Source: Clostridia bacterium (GTDB lineage Bacteria > Bacillota_A > Clostridia > Christensenellales > Aristaeellaceae). From it: a stretch of 20,649 nt of DNA. How positions within the stretch are numbered: the first letter of the stretch is position 1; the number at the start of each line of letters is the position of its first letter. The position numbers were made by a program, and so were the translations under genes. Shown here one piece after another: positions 5,252 to 12,272 of the stretch. A model generated the notes under the pieces. It saw only the letters and a program-made list of their open reading frames with translations, searched no databases and was not told where the DNA came from. The stretch lies in contig JAFUPT010000029.1 in NCBI GenBank assembly GCA_017481065.1, forward strand, positions 1 through 20,649, in the 5' to 3' direction.

Positions 5252-6940
5252 TTAGCCCACCACGATGCCGACCGGCACGCGGGTGGAGGAAACGGATTCG
5301 CCGTTTGCATCGTATACATTGGTGGCGGCGATGGCTTCGTAGCTGCCGGCCTCAAGGGCGGTGGCGAGGGTGAAGCTATCGAGGGCTGCGCCGGGCTCCA
5401 GCACTTCGGACTTGTAGATTTCCACGCCGTCCAGGGTGATGGTGAGCACAACCGCATTGCCGCTCAGGGTGTTGTTGGTGTAATTCCAGGCTGCGGTCAC
5501 GCCGTCGGCGGCCACTGCGATGGTATCGTTCAGGGTGGAAGCGGCATATGCCTCGCCGTCGGCCAGCTCGCGCTCGAGCATGTAGGCCTCCAGCTGCTTC
5601 ACCTCGGTCTGGCGCAGGATCAGCTCATTGTTGAGCACCACCAGCTCAGTATTCGCGGCTTTCAGCTCGGCAGTCAGGCTCTCCAGCTGGGTTTCCGCAA
5701 CCAGGATCTGGGCATTCAGGGCCTCGATCTCGGCGGCGGCCTCGGCGGAATTGGCCTCGTTTTCGGCGGTGAGCGCTGCAACCTGCTCGCCGAGGGTAAC
5801 GACGGTAATTTCGCTGGTTTCGATGGCGGCGGTCAGTTCTTCCACCTTGGCCTGTGCGCTCGCCAGCTCGCTCTCCAGCGCGCTGATGCTCTGCGCGGAT
5901 GCGGCCAGAGCGGCCTCCTGCTTGGAAATCTCAGCCAGAGCTGCGTTCAGGTCCTCCACATAGGCGGCCAGCTCAGTCTTGAGGGCGTCCAGCTCGGCAA
6001 CCTTCTGTTCATCGGTCATGGAGCCGTCCCCGGCATTTACGATGGTTTCAATATTATTGTAGATCTCCTCGATATCCACGCTGGGCTCCTCGGCCAGGGC
6101 TTCCGCGATGGCCTGTGCGGCGGCTTCGCCGTCGCTGCCGTTGGTGGCTACGAGGATGGCGGTGGGGCCATCTGCGCCGCCGATCACGCCGATTGCGGCT
6201 TCTTCACCGTTGTTTACCACAACTTCGCCCTCGGCCACGGCGGTTTCGCCTTCGGCTGCGGGAGCGGTGGTTTCAGCGGTCTCGGTCTCTGCGGTGGCTG
6301 CAACTTCTGCGGCCTCGGCTGCGGGCTGGCCGCCCAGCTCCACGATGCGCTCTTCAGCGGTGGCGATGGCGGCGTTCAGCTCGTCGATGGTCAGCTGATA
6401 GGCTGCGGCGGCCTGCTCCAGAGTGGAGATGGTGGCCTGCGCGGCCTGCTGGTCATCAGTGAGCTGGGTTTCCAGCTCGGTGGCCTTGGCCTGGGCCTCG
6501 GTGAGCTGGGTTTCCAGCTCGGTGGTCTTGGCCTGGGCTTCGGTGAGCTGGGTTTCAAGGGCAGTGGTCTTCTCCTGAGCCTCGGTCAGCTGGGTTTCGA
6601 GGGTGGCTTTTTCCTCCACCACGGCTGCCAGCTCGGCTTCGAGGGCGGCTGCGCTCTCCTCGGCTGCGGCTGCCAGGGTGGTGTTTTCCTCCTGGACGGC
6701 TGCCAGCTCGGTTTCGAGGGCTGCGCTGCTTTCCTGGACGGCCGCAAGCTGCGAGCTAACATCCTCATACTGGGCGTTCAGCGTCTGATAATTTTCCAGC
6801 TCGCTTGCCAGCTGGGCGCTCATAGCTTCCAGCGATTCCTTGGAGCTGGACAGGTTGCCGTTGATAACAAACACTGCAACCACAGCCACGGCGAGCAGCA
6901 ATGCCAGCACGATGAGCCAAATCTTGTTCTTGCGATCCAT
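5252..6940 (-). CDS. Membrane-anchored long coiled-coil protein with GGADGPTAI motif and C-terminal beta domain
   Basis: 562 residues from ATG 6940 (MDRKNKIWLIVLALLLAVAVVAVFVI). AGGAGG at 6948-6953 fixes this start; the frame is open 33 bases further. Order: one N-terminal membrane helix (about 7-28), coiled coil (about 30-215) with 14-residue repeats ETQLTEAQxKxT, an acidic Ala/Glu/Thr linker, the motif IGVIGGADGPTAI at residues 250-262, a second coiled coil (about 285-460), and a C-terminal domain of about 90 residues (DGVTAAWNYTNNTLSGNAVVLTITLDGVEIYKSEVLEPGA-type pattern, split here at will). That last part looks like a beta-sandwich module common in Firmicutes envelope proteins. Predicted topology is outside the membrane. 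It is the last gene of the MotA/MotB-like cluster but has its own promoter in the 94-base gap. Function unknown; a spacer or scaffold role is inference. Confidence 0.82.
   Translation of the reverse strand: MDRKNKIWLIVLALLLAVAVVAVFVINGNLSSSKESLEAMSAQLASELENYQTLNAQYEDVSSQLAAVQESSAALETELAAVQEENTTLAAAAEESAAALEAELAAVVEEKATLETQLTEAQEKTTALETQLTEAQAKTTELETQLTEAQAKATELETQLTDDQQAAQATISTLEQAAAAYQLTIDELNAAIATAEERIVELGGQPAAEAAEVAATAETETAETTAPAAEGETAVAEGEVVVNNGEEAAIGVIGGADGPTAILVATNGSDGEAAAQAIAEALAEEPSVDIEEIYNNIETIVNAGDGSMTDEQKVAELDALKTELAAYVEDLNAALAEISKQEAALAASAQSISALESELASAQAKVEELTAAIETSEITVVTLGEQVAALTAENEANSAEAAAEIEALNAQILVAETQLESLTAELKAANTELVVLNNELILRQTEVKQLEAYMLERELADGEAYAASTLNDTIAVAADGVTAAWNYTNNTLSGNAVVLTITLDGVEIYKSEVLEPGAALDSFTLATALEAGSYEAIAATNVYDANGESVSSTRVPVGIVVG
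6459..6626 (-). repeat. 42-bp tandem repeats coding for a 14-residue coiled-coil unit
   Basis: On the plus strand the block GTGAGCTGGGTTT recurs at 6460, 6502, 6544 and (as GTCAGCTGGGTTT) 6586, exactly 42 bases apart. It codes on the minus strand for ETQLTEAQxKxTxL. 42 bases is two heptads, so the coiled-coil register is kept. Recent internal duplication is likely. Confidence 0.88.
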
Positions 6941-6978
6941 GGGAAGGCCTCCTAATCGTATACACTTAATCAATGGTA

Positions 6979-6987
6979 ATTATAGCA
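6979..6987 (-). promoter_or_regulatory. Extended -10 promoter for the coiled-coil gene
   Basis: On the minus strand TGCTATAAT with TATAAT at 6984-6979. The -35 region 17 bases upstream is weak (TGTTCA), so recognition would rely on the extended -10. It lies in the 94-base gap after the 179-residue gene and allows separate expression of the last gene. Confidence 0.65.
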
Positions 6988-7034
6988 TAATCCGGCCCAT
7001 CTGAACAGCCCTTTGTGGAAAATTTCCGGCGAAA

Positions 7035-7574
7035 TTAAGTCCCGGCGCTGTTCACGGCCTCCATCAGCACGGTGGTTTGCTGCATGCCGATGATCTTCCA
7101 GCTGCCGTTTACCTTCACCAGCGTGATATCATACCGTCCGCCCTGCCAGCTGGGCACGGTGGGGCTGGCCTCGCTCTTGCGGCTGGAAATCACATCGCCG
7201 GTGATTTCCGGCACCCGCTCCACCACGGTGCAGGTGGCATGGCTGTCCCAGGGCCAGGCCCAGAGCTTTTCCACCTTGAGCTCATATTCAAAATCGGTGA
7301 TGGTGTAATCATCATACACGCTGGTGCCGTCAAAGGCGCCCTCCAGCGCGGGATCGGTGCTCAGGAAATCGGCGTGAAAATAGAAATTCAGCTTTTCCGC
7401 GTCCTCCTGGGTGAGGATCACCTCGGCGCGCTTTTCCAGCCCGTCCGACAGGATTACATATATATTGGCCGTGTTCAGGCACATGTAAAATGTGCATACC
7501 AGCATGCCCAGCAATATGCAGAGCAGAATCAGCCGGGATGCGATGTACCACACCAGTCTGCGAAGATGAAGCAA
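7035..7574 (-). CDS. Single-pass membrane protein, possibly with an NTF2-like external domain
   Basis: 179 residues. No ATG is available near the 5' end of the frame. TTG at 7574 (LHLRRLVWYIASRLILLCILLGMLV) with AAGGGGAA 9-10 bases upstream is the best start; an in-frame TAA lies shortly before. Basic N-terminus, one membrane helix about residues 9-33, then a soluble domain outside the membrane. The domain has early helices (LTQEDAEKLNFYFHADFLS), strands with alternating hydrophobics (TITDFEYELKVEKLWAWPW, ATCTVVERVPEITG) and ends RYDITLVKVNGSWKIIGMQQ, a common closing pattern of NTF2/SnoaL-like folds. It lies 30 bases after the MotB/OmpA-like gene, so co-transcription is very likely. No family name can be given with confidence. 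Confidence 0.75.
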   Translation of the reverse strand: MLHLRRLVWYIASRLILLCILLGMLVCTFYMCLNTANIYVILSDGLEKRAEVILTQEDAEKLNFYFHADFLSTDPALEGAFDGTSVYDDYTITDFEYELKVEKLWAWPWDSHATCTVVERVPEITGDVISSRKSEASPTVPSWQGGRYDITLVKVNGSWKIIGMQQTTVLMEAVNSAGT

Positions 7575-7604
7575 TGGAACATTTCCCCTTCGATAATCGA
7601 TATA

Positions 7605-8768
7605 TTAGTTGGTTTCAAGAATTTCGCGAAGCTGCTGGATCATCTGCTCGTCGGTCAGGCGGAATTTGAATACCACGCGGCGGGAGGCGTCCTTATCCTC
7701 GCGGCCGTTTTCATCCATGATGCGGTCGGAATAGCTTCGGCCGTTTACCGTGACCACCGGGCGCAATTCGCTCTTCATCGAATTGCTCACCGTGCGGCAG
7801 CTGTCGCCCAGCACATAGCTGGCCACCGCCAGCGCGCGCTGCTGGGAGAGTTCGAGGTTGGAAAGATAGCCGCCGTCGGAATCGGTATGGCCCTCCACGA
7901 TGATTTCGGCCACATAGGGCTTGTATTCATCCGAGAAGAGCACATCCAAATACACCGGCAGGAAATCATCGATGAAGGATTTGCCGTTGGAGCTCAGCTT
8001 GTACTGGCCGGATTCGAACAGCACATCCGATTCCAGCGCGATGGAGCCGTTCACCGGGTCCACCGTGGCGGAGATATTGCTCTCCTTCAGGGCGGCGGAG
8101 AGGCTGGTGATGATCCTGGTCTTCATGCCCACCAGCTGCTCGATCTGCGCCTGCTGGTTGTCCAGCTGGGCCTGCTGGGTATCGATCTGGCTCTTCTGGG
8201 TATAGAGCTGCTGCTGCTGCGCATCCAGCTGCATGCGCTGGTCGTCCAGCTGGGTGAGCTGGGTATCGATCTGCTGCTGCTGGGCCGAAAGCTGGTCCCG
8301 CTGGGTATTGATCTGCAGCTGCTGGTTGTCCAGCTGGGTCTTCTGGGTATCCAATTGGTTGCTCAGGGCGATCAGCTGGGCCTGCTGGTTGGCAATTTCA
8401 ATTTCCTTTTCGGAAAGCTGGCTCTGGGTGCTGGCCAGCTCCGCCTTCTGGGATTCCAGAATGGCCTGGGCGTCCTCCAGCTCCTTTTCCTTGGCGTCCA
8501 GCAGAATCTGCTGGGCAATCATCTGCTTCTCCGCATCGGTCAGCTTGGTTTGCTGGCTCTCCAGCTCCGTCTGGGCCTCCTCCAGCTGGTATTCGCGCCG
8601 GGCGATCTCTGCGGCGTTGATCTCCGCCAGGTTGAAATACTGGTAGATGATGTAAAACATTACGAGAATGATGATCAGCACCAGCGAGCTCATCAGGTCC
8701 GAAAAGCTCAGCCAGAAGCTGCCGTCATTGCGGCTGCGCCGCGCCCCCGTTCTCCGGTTGGAACGCAT
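7605..8768 (-). CDS. MotB/OmpA-family stator-like protein with Gln-rich coiled coil (ZorB-like)
   Basis: 387 residues, ATG at 8768. A short basic cytoplasmic N-terminus is followed by FWLSFSDLMSSLVLIIILVMF (about 18-38), the MotB/ZorB membrane helix with its single Asp (D24), the expected ion-carrying residue. Residues about 50-215 form a Gln-rich heptad coiled coil. The C-terminal part (about 215-370) is an OmpA/MotB peptidoglycan-binding domain: VLFESGQYKLSSNGKSFIDD, VEGHTDSDGG (292-300), LELSQQRALAVASYVLG and RRVVFKF. Known of the family: it pairs with a MotA/ExbB-type channel, two copies inside a pentamer, and anchors to peptidoglycan. The partner gene lies directly upstream with a 19-base gap. 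No flagellar genes are seen, so a flagellar role is unlikely from this context. Confidence 0.9.
   Translation of the reverse strand: MRSNRRTGARRSRNDGSFWLSFSDLMSSLVLIIILVMFYIIYQYFNLAEINAAEIARREYQLEEAQTELESQQTKLTDAEKQMIAQQILLDAKEKELEDAQAILESQKAELASTQSQLSEKEIEIANQQAQLIALSNQLDTQKTQLDNQQLQINTQRDQLSAQQQQIDTQLTQLDDQRMQLDAQQQQLYTQKSQIDTQQAQLDNQQAQIEQLVGMKTRIITSLSAALKESNISATVDPVNGSIALESDVLFESGQYKLSSNGKSFIDDFLPVYLDVLFSDEYKPYVAEIIVEGHTDSDGGYLSNLELSQQRALAVASYVLGDSCRTVSNSMKSELRPVVTVNGRSYSDRIMDENGREDKDASRRVVFKFRLTDEQMIQQLREILETN
8136..8390 (-). repeat. 21-bp periodic Gln-rich heptad repeat inside the MotB-like gene
   Basis: Residues about 127-211 repeat QQ(A/L)QLDxQ-like heptads. On the plus strand this appears as repeated CAGCTGGG and CTGCTGG blocks in steps of 21 bases or multiples. 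The Gln/Asp content is unusual for a MotB-type linker and would give a long, rigid parallel coiled coil between membrane and cell wall. Confidence 0.8.
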
Positions 8769-8787
8769 GGCTTGTCACCATCCCTTC

Positions 8788-10353
8788 TCAGCGCTGCTCG
8801 CCGTAGAGGCGGGCCACTGCATCATCCAGGGCCTGCTGGGCCTGGGCGAGGGTATCCGTGAGCCGGTCGACCTGATCCAGGAAGTGGCCGGAAGCATCGC
8901 CCACGGCCCGGGGCAGCTTGCCGATGGCATCGGAAATGCCGCCGGAGAGATAATCGATGCGCTGGGTGAACTGGTTTACATAATCCTGGTATGCATCCAG
9001 CGTCATCTTCAATTCCTCGGTCACGGCGCTGGTGCAGTCGCGGTGGATGGCCTCCAGGTCGGCGGCGGCGCCGCGAATCTCGCCCGCGGCCTTCAGCATG
9101 CCGCCGGTGAGCTCCGCATTATCATCCACCACGCGCTGGGTGAAGCCATTCAGCGCGCTGGTCATCTGCTCCACATTCTGGGTGATCTCGGCCTGCATGC
9201 CGGATACGGTCTTGAGGTAATTCGCCTGCTGGCGGCCCACCAGATCCATCTGCTCGATGGTGGAGGCCATGCGGTTGAAGGCCGCATCGCTCTCGGCCTG
9301 GCTGGCGCGCAGCTCATCCAGGTAGCGGGCGTTGCTGTTCACCATTTCATTTGCAATGCGGGTCACCTCGCGCACGCTGTCCAGCATATCGGAAGTATCG
9401 GTCACGCATGCGCGCACGCCCTCGAGGGCGCTCTCCTGGTAGCGCGCGGTTTCATCCAGCACCCGGGAGAGGCGCTGCAGCTGGCCGCCCATGGATTCAT
9501 CCATGCGGTCGATGAAGCGGTTAACCACCGCATCGAGGAAGCGCATCTGGTCCTTGGTGGTGACGGATACGAAGTTGCGCAGGCTCTGGGTCATGGGCTC
9601 CACGGCCTTCTCCATGGCGGAGGAGAGGTCGCTGGTCAGCTTATCGCCCATGTTGTCCGCCAGCTTCTTGATCAGCGCGGTCTGCTCCTGCTGGTAGATG
9701 GCTACCTGGGTCATCGGGTCCACGCTCTGCACGCCTGCATAGCGGCTCATCGCACCATAGAAGGATCGCAGCGCATGCTCCGCAGAGCCATGCACCGCGC
9801 GGGTGATCAGCGTAAAGCTCACCGATCCCACCACGCCGAAGATGGAGGTCATGAACGCATAGCGCATGCCGGGAATCAGCGTAACGATGGAATCCATTAC
9901 GGCTGCGGAATCCGTCATGCTGAAGCCGGACAGGCCCTGCGCCAGGCCCATCAGCGTGCCCAGGAAGCCCAGGGAAACCAGCAGGCTCGGCACCGCATCG
10001 GAGAAGGTTGCCCTGCCCGGGCCGTAGATCACGGTTTCCTCATTGATGTAATCCTCCACATTCGAAGCGTTGTGGTATACGCCGTCTGCGAAGAACAGAT
10101 TGTTCAGGTATTGGCTCCAGTGGGCGCTCAGTATGCCCTTGCCCAGGAAATCATCCTCCTGCCAGCTGTGCTTTGCATCTGCGCCGGCGCGGATATTGCG
10201 AATCGCCCGCCGCAGCATGCCCTTTGTGCGCAGCACCGGGCATATGCAGCGGATGAAGCCCATGATGAATACAAACAGAATCGCGGCATATACCAGCATG
10301 TTCACAATGCCGCCCATGACGTCGCTCTTCAATAGGTTTCGAATGAATTCCAT
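8788..10353 (-). CDS. MotA/TolQ/ExbB-type proton-channel protein with long helical tail (ZorA-like)
   Basis: 521 residues, ATG at 10353 with AAGGAGG upstream (spacing 11). One membrane helix near the N-terminus (about 14-35), a cytoplasmic segment of about 80 residues, then two helices: AVPSLLVSLGFLGTLMGLAQGLSGF (120-144) and LIPGMRYAFMTSIFGVVGSVSFTLI (159-183). The GTLMG and AFMTSIFG segments correspond to the conserved TolQ/ExbB/MotA pore helices. The remaining 330 residues are predicted helical, with many hydrophobic heptads and MCP-like (methyl-accepting) character, and have no further membrane segment. Ordinary ExbB/TolQ proteins end soon after the last helix; a long cytoplasmic tail is the hallmark of ZorA of the Zorya system. 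No ZorC, ZorD or ZorE gene is in the window, so calling this a defence system is not justified. First gene of the cluster. Confidence 0.9.
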   Translation of the reverse strand: MEFIRNLLKSDVMGGIVNMLVYAAILFVFIMGFIRCICPVLRTKGMLRRAIRNIRAGADAKHSWQEDDFLGKGILSAHWSQYLNNLFFADGVYHNASNVEDYINEETVIYGPGRATFSDAVPSLLVSLGFLGTLMGLAQGLSGFSMTDSAAVMDSIVTLIPGMRYAFMTSIFGVVGSVSFTLITRAVHGSAEHALRSFYGAMSRYAGVQSVDPMTQVAIYQQEQTALIKKLADNMGDKLTSDLSSAMEKAVEPMTQSLRNFVSVTTKDQMRFLDAVVNRFIDRMDESMGGQLQRLSRVLDETARYQESALEGVRACVTDTSDMLDSVREVTRIANEMVNSNARYLDELRASQAESDAAFNRMASTIEQMDLVGRQQANYLKTVSGMQAEITQNVEQMTSALNGFTQRVVDDNAELTGGMLKAAGEIRGAAADLEAIHRDCTSAVTEELKMTLDAYQDYVNQFTQRIDYLSGGISDAIGKLPRAVGDASGHFLDQVDRLTDTLAQAQQALDDAVARLYGEQR

Positions 10354-10414
10354 ATGTATTTAAGCCTCCTTGCATCGGTTGCCTTATACCAAATAGATAT
10401 ACATATACACATAT

Positions 10415-10423
10415 AGTATATCA
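10415..10423 (-). promoter_or_regulatory. Probable extended -10 promoter of the motor cluster
   Basis: On the minus strand TGATATACT, with TATACT at 10420-10415, about 62 bases before the ATG at 10353. The -35 region is poor. The whole stretch 10376-10500 is AT-rich and has other TATA-like boxes (for example TATTAT near 10487), so the exact start is uncertain. Confidence 0.5.
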
Positions 10424-10539
10424 TCGGCCTGCGGCGGAATATGGATATAAGCATGAAGAAAAATGGACGTTTCTATTCTTACTATAATATTGGACGGCAG
10501 AAAATAGAATAAAGTTCGGGCTTTCGGGAGGAAAAGTTT

Positions 10540-10580
10540 GGCGGGGCGTTCATGGAACAAGGTCCCCTGAACGCCCCGCC
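10540..10580. terminator. 13-bp inverted repeat after the DUF4363 gene
   Basis: GGCGGGGCGTTCA (10540-10552) pairs exactly with TGAACGCCCCGCC (10568-10580), loop 15 bases. It begins 5 bases after the stop of the DUF4363 gene, read on the minus strand. On that strand it is followed by AAACTTTTCC, a weak T tract, so it is a probable terminator of the DUF421-DUF4363 operon. The rest of the gap (10376-10539) holds the motor-cluster promoter region and nothing else I can support. Confidence 0.7.
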
Positions 10581-10585
10581 GTGCC

Positions 10586-10969
10586 TCAGTAAAAATTGGA
10601 AATGCCCAGCTCTTCCACGCCCGCGATGTGATCGAGCATTTCGCCGAAGCGGTAGATGGCCTGGTAAAAGTCGTCCTCGATGCCGAATTCGATGGACGCC
10701 TGGGCGTCGATCAGCTCGCCCTTGAGCTCATGGAGGTCGGCATGGTCGCAGAGTATCTCCAAAAGGGCCTGGTTGGCCTTGAGATGGCCCGCGAGCTCCA
10801 CGAGGAGGACCTCGGCCTTCTGCACATCGCCTTCATCCAGGGCCATTACAGCCTCAGTGCGCAGATGCCGGGCGCGATCGGTGAAGCGGGTGACGCGGAG
10901 ATTGGCGAAGGTGCAGAGCGCCAGCGCGGCGATGAGCACGCCGAGGGTGACGAAAATCATGCGGCGCAT
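10586..10969 (-). CDS. DUF4363 family membrane-anchored protein
   Basis: 127 residues from ATG 10969 (MRRMIFVTLGVLIAALALCTFANLRV). A TTG two codons earlier is possible, but GGAGGTG (10978-10984) is 8 bases from the ATG and only two from the TTG. One N-terminal membrane helix (about 4-24), then a helical domain: ALDEGDVQKAEVLLVELAGHL, HADLHELKGELIDAQASIEFG and YRFGEMLDHIAGVEELGISNFY, the usual DUF4363 pattern. The ATG overlaps the TAA of the upstream DUF421 gene (TAATG), so translation is probably coupled. The DUF421-DUF4363 pair is common in spore-forming Firmicutes; the biochemical function is not known. Confidence 0.85.
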   Translation of the reverse strand: MRRMIFVTLGVLIAALALCTFANLRVTRFTDRARHLRTEAVMALDEGDVQKAEVLLVELAGHLKANQALLEILCDHADLHELKGELIDAQASIEFGIEDDFYQAIYRFGEMLDHIAGVEELGISNFY

Positions 10970-11685
10970 TACCAATTCACCTCCTTGGGATCAAGGGCGG
11001 CAAAGCGCACGAGGGCGCCATCCTTGAGCTGGAGGAACATGCGGCCCTGGGTATCGAGGCTGGCGAGGTAGACGGCGGGGATACAGGTTCCCCGGGCGGC
11101 GAGCAGGCGGGAGAGCCAGGCTTCGGTGCGGCCGGTTTGATGCAGGTTATGGCGCTGAAGCCGGCCATCCATGATGAGGGGCAGCGGCAGGCCTTCATAG
11201 CCGGGATCGAGGTTCATTTCGCGCACCTTTGGGGGGCGGCTGGCGGAATCAGAGAAAGCGGAGATGGAGCCATTGGCTTCTACCACGGCGGTGCCCACCT
11301 CGGCGGGATCCTGGAAACCGGCATTGCGCAGGCCCTCCAGCAGATCGGACAGGCTGAGGCAGAGGCGATCGAGCTCCTTCTGGTCAATCTTGCCCTGGGA
11401 GATGACCAGCGTGGGCTTGCCGGAGACGACGGCTCGGAATTTATCCGATTTCATGCAGGCGATGCTGAGCACGCCGTGAACCACCATCACCGCCGCAACC
11501 GGCAGCAGGCCATGGAGCAGCGGCGTGGAAACGCTGCCGATGGGGCCGGAGATGATATCCGCCAGCAGGATGGTGAGGGCAAATTCATAGGGCTGGAATT
11601 CGCCCAGCTGGCGCTTGCCCAGCACCCGCATCACAAGGATCATCATAATGTAGAGAAACATCGCCCGCAGGAACAATGTGAACAT
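10969..11685 (-). CDS. DUF421 (YetF/YrbG-type) membrane protein
   Basis: 238 residues. The frame is open to 11805, but the start is set at ATG 11685 (MFTLFLRAMFLYIMMILVMRVLGKRQLGEFQPYEF) because GGGGGG lies 7 bases upstream and the family begins this way. Three N-terminal membrane helices (about 4-80) including the signature RVLGKRQLGEFQPYEFALTILLADI, then a cytoplasmic region with KPTLVISQGKIDQKELDRLCLSLSDLLEGLRNAGFQDPAEVGTAVVEANG-type DUF421 sequence (written here with its order only), and a second small domain to the end. First gene of the pair with DUF4363. Members have been linked to spore envelope or germination in Bacillus; here that is only context inference. Confidence 0.92.
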   Translation of the reverse strand: MFTLFLRAMFLYIMMILVMRVLGKRQLGEFQPYEFALTILLADIISGPIGSVSTPLLHGLLPVAAVMVVHGVLSIACMKSDKFRAVVSGKPTLVISQGKIDQKELDRLCLSLSDLLEGLRNAGFQDPAEVGTAVVEANGSISAFSDSASRPPKVREMNLDPGYEGLPLPLIMDGRLQRHNLHQTGRTEAWLSRLLAARGTCIPAVYLASLDTQGRMFLQLKDGALVRFAALDPKEVNW

Positions 11686-11878
11686 GCATTCGCCCCCCTT
11701 TTCCATGCATTTTGTCCGGGATTTATGATTTGCATGCGCGCTGCCCCGCATCAGCCGAGCGGCGGGGAACTGCTTCCCCATGCTGCATCCATCCCGCTGC
11801 GGCACGGCCCGCTGGCGCAGTCCCAGCGCGCTTCCCGGCTCCCTGCCATGGGAAAATAAAAAAATTTGCCATACCCTA

Positions 11879-11908
11879 TTGACATTCGCCCATTCCCTGT
11901 GGTATAAT
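11879..11908 (+). promoter_or_regulatory. Consensus sigma-A promoter for the tRNA-Met pair
   Basis: TTGACA (11879-11884), 18-base spacer, TATAAT (11903-11908): both hexamers are perfect. The initiator tRNA starts 30 bases later. The gap 11686-11878 before it holds no gene I can support. Confidence 0.93.
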
Positions 11909-11937
11909 ATTTCTTGCGTTGAGAGATCGGCGCGTGT

Positions 11938-12014
<77 letters not shown>

Positions 12015-12019
12015 AATAT

Positions 12020-12096
12020 GCCGGCGTAGCTCAGTTGGCTAGAGCATTCGGTTCATACCCGGAGTGTCATTGGTTCGAATCCGATCGCCGGTACCA
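12020..12096 (+). tRNA. Elongator tRNA-Met (CAT)
   Basis: 77 bases with encoded CCA, five bases after the initiator tRNA. Acceptor GCCGGCG / CGCCGGT (one G-T pair), anticodon loop TTCATAC with CAT at 12054-12056, T arm with GGTTCGAATCC. The loop and D arm (TAGCTCAGTTGGCTAGAGC) match elongator Met rather than the lysidine-type tRNA-Ile2, whose loop is CTCATAA. Its 3' end borders the integrase region and is the likely attachment target. Confidence 0.95.
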
Positions 12097-12100
12097 GCAA

Positions 12101-12138
12101 AAACCGTTCAAGTTGAGAGACTTGGACGGTTTGTTTTT
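12101..12138 (+). terminator. Intrinsic terminator of the tRNA operon
   Basis: AAACCGTTCAAGT (12101-12113), loop TGAGAG, ACTTGGACGGTTT (12120-12132) with one G-T pair, then GTTTTTG. Placed directly after the second tRNA. Confidence 0.9.
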
Positions 12139-12272
12139 GTTCAGATTGCACTGAAAACCCTCTTCTTCCAGATAACAGAACCTTCACACACCTTCAAAAC
12201 CCTCGTTTTCTGCACAAAATCTGCACAGGACGCATGATTTTGCGCCTCGATTCTCAGTATTGATAAACCATT

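Noticed and set aside
7077..10335. Two long plus-strand frames (594 and 555 residues) opposite the motor genes
   Set aside because: Both are antisense to well supported MotA- and MotB-like genes, are rich in His, Gly and Leu, and show no domain.
5252..10353. A complete Zorya defence system
   Set aside because: Only ZorA-like and ZorB-like genes are present; no helicase, nuclease, ZorC, ZorD or ZorE gene is seen, and the other two genes are envelope proteins.
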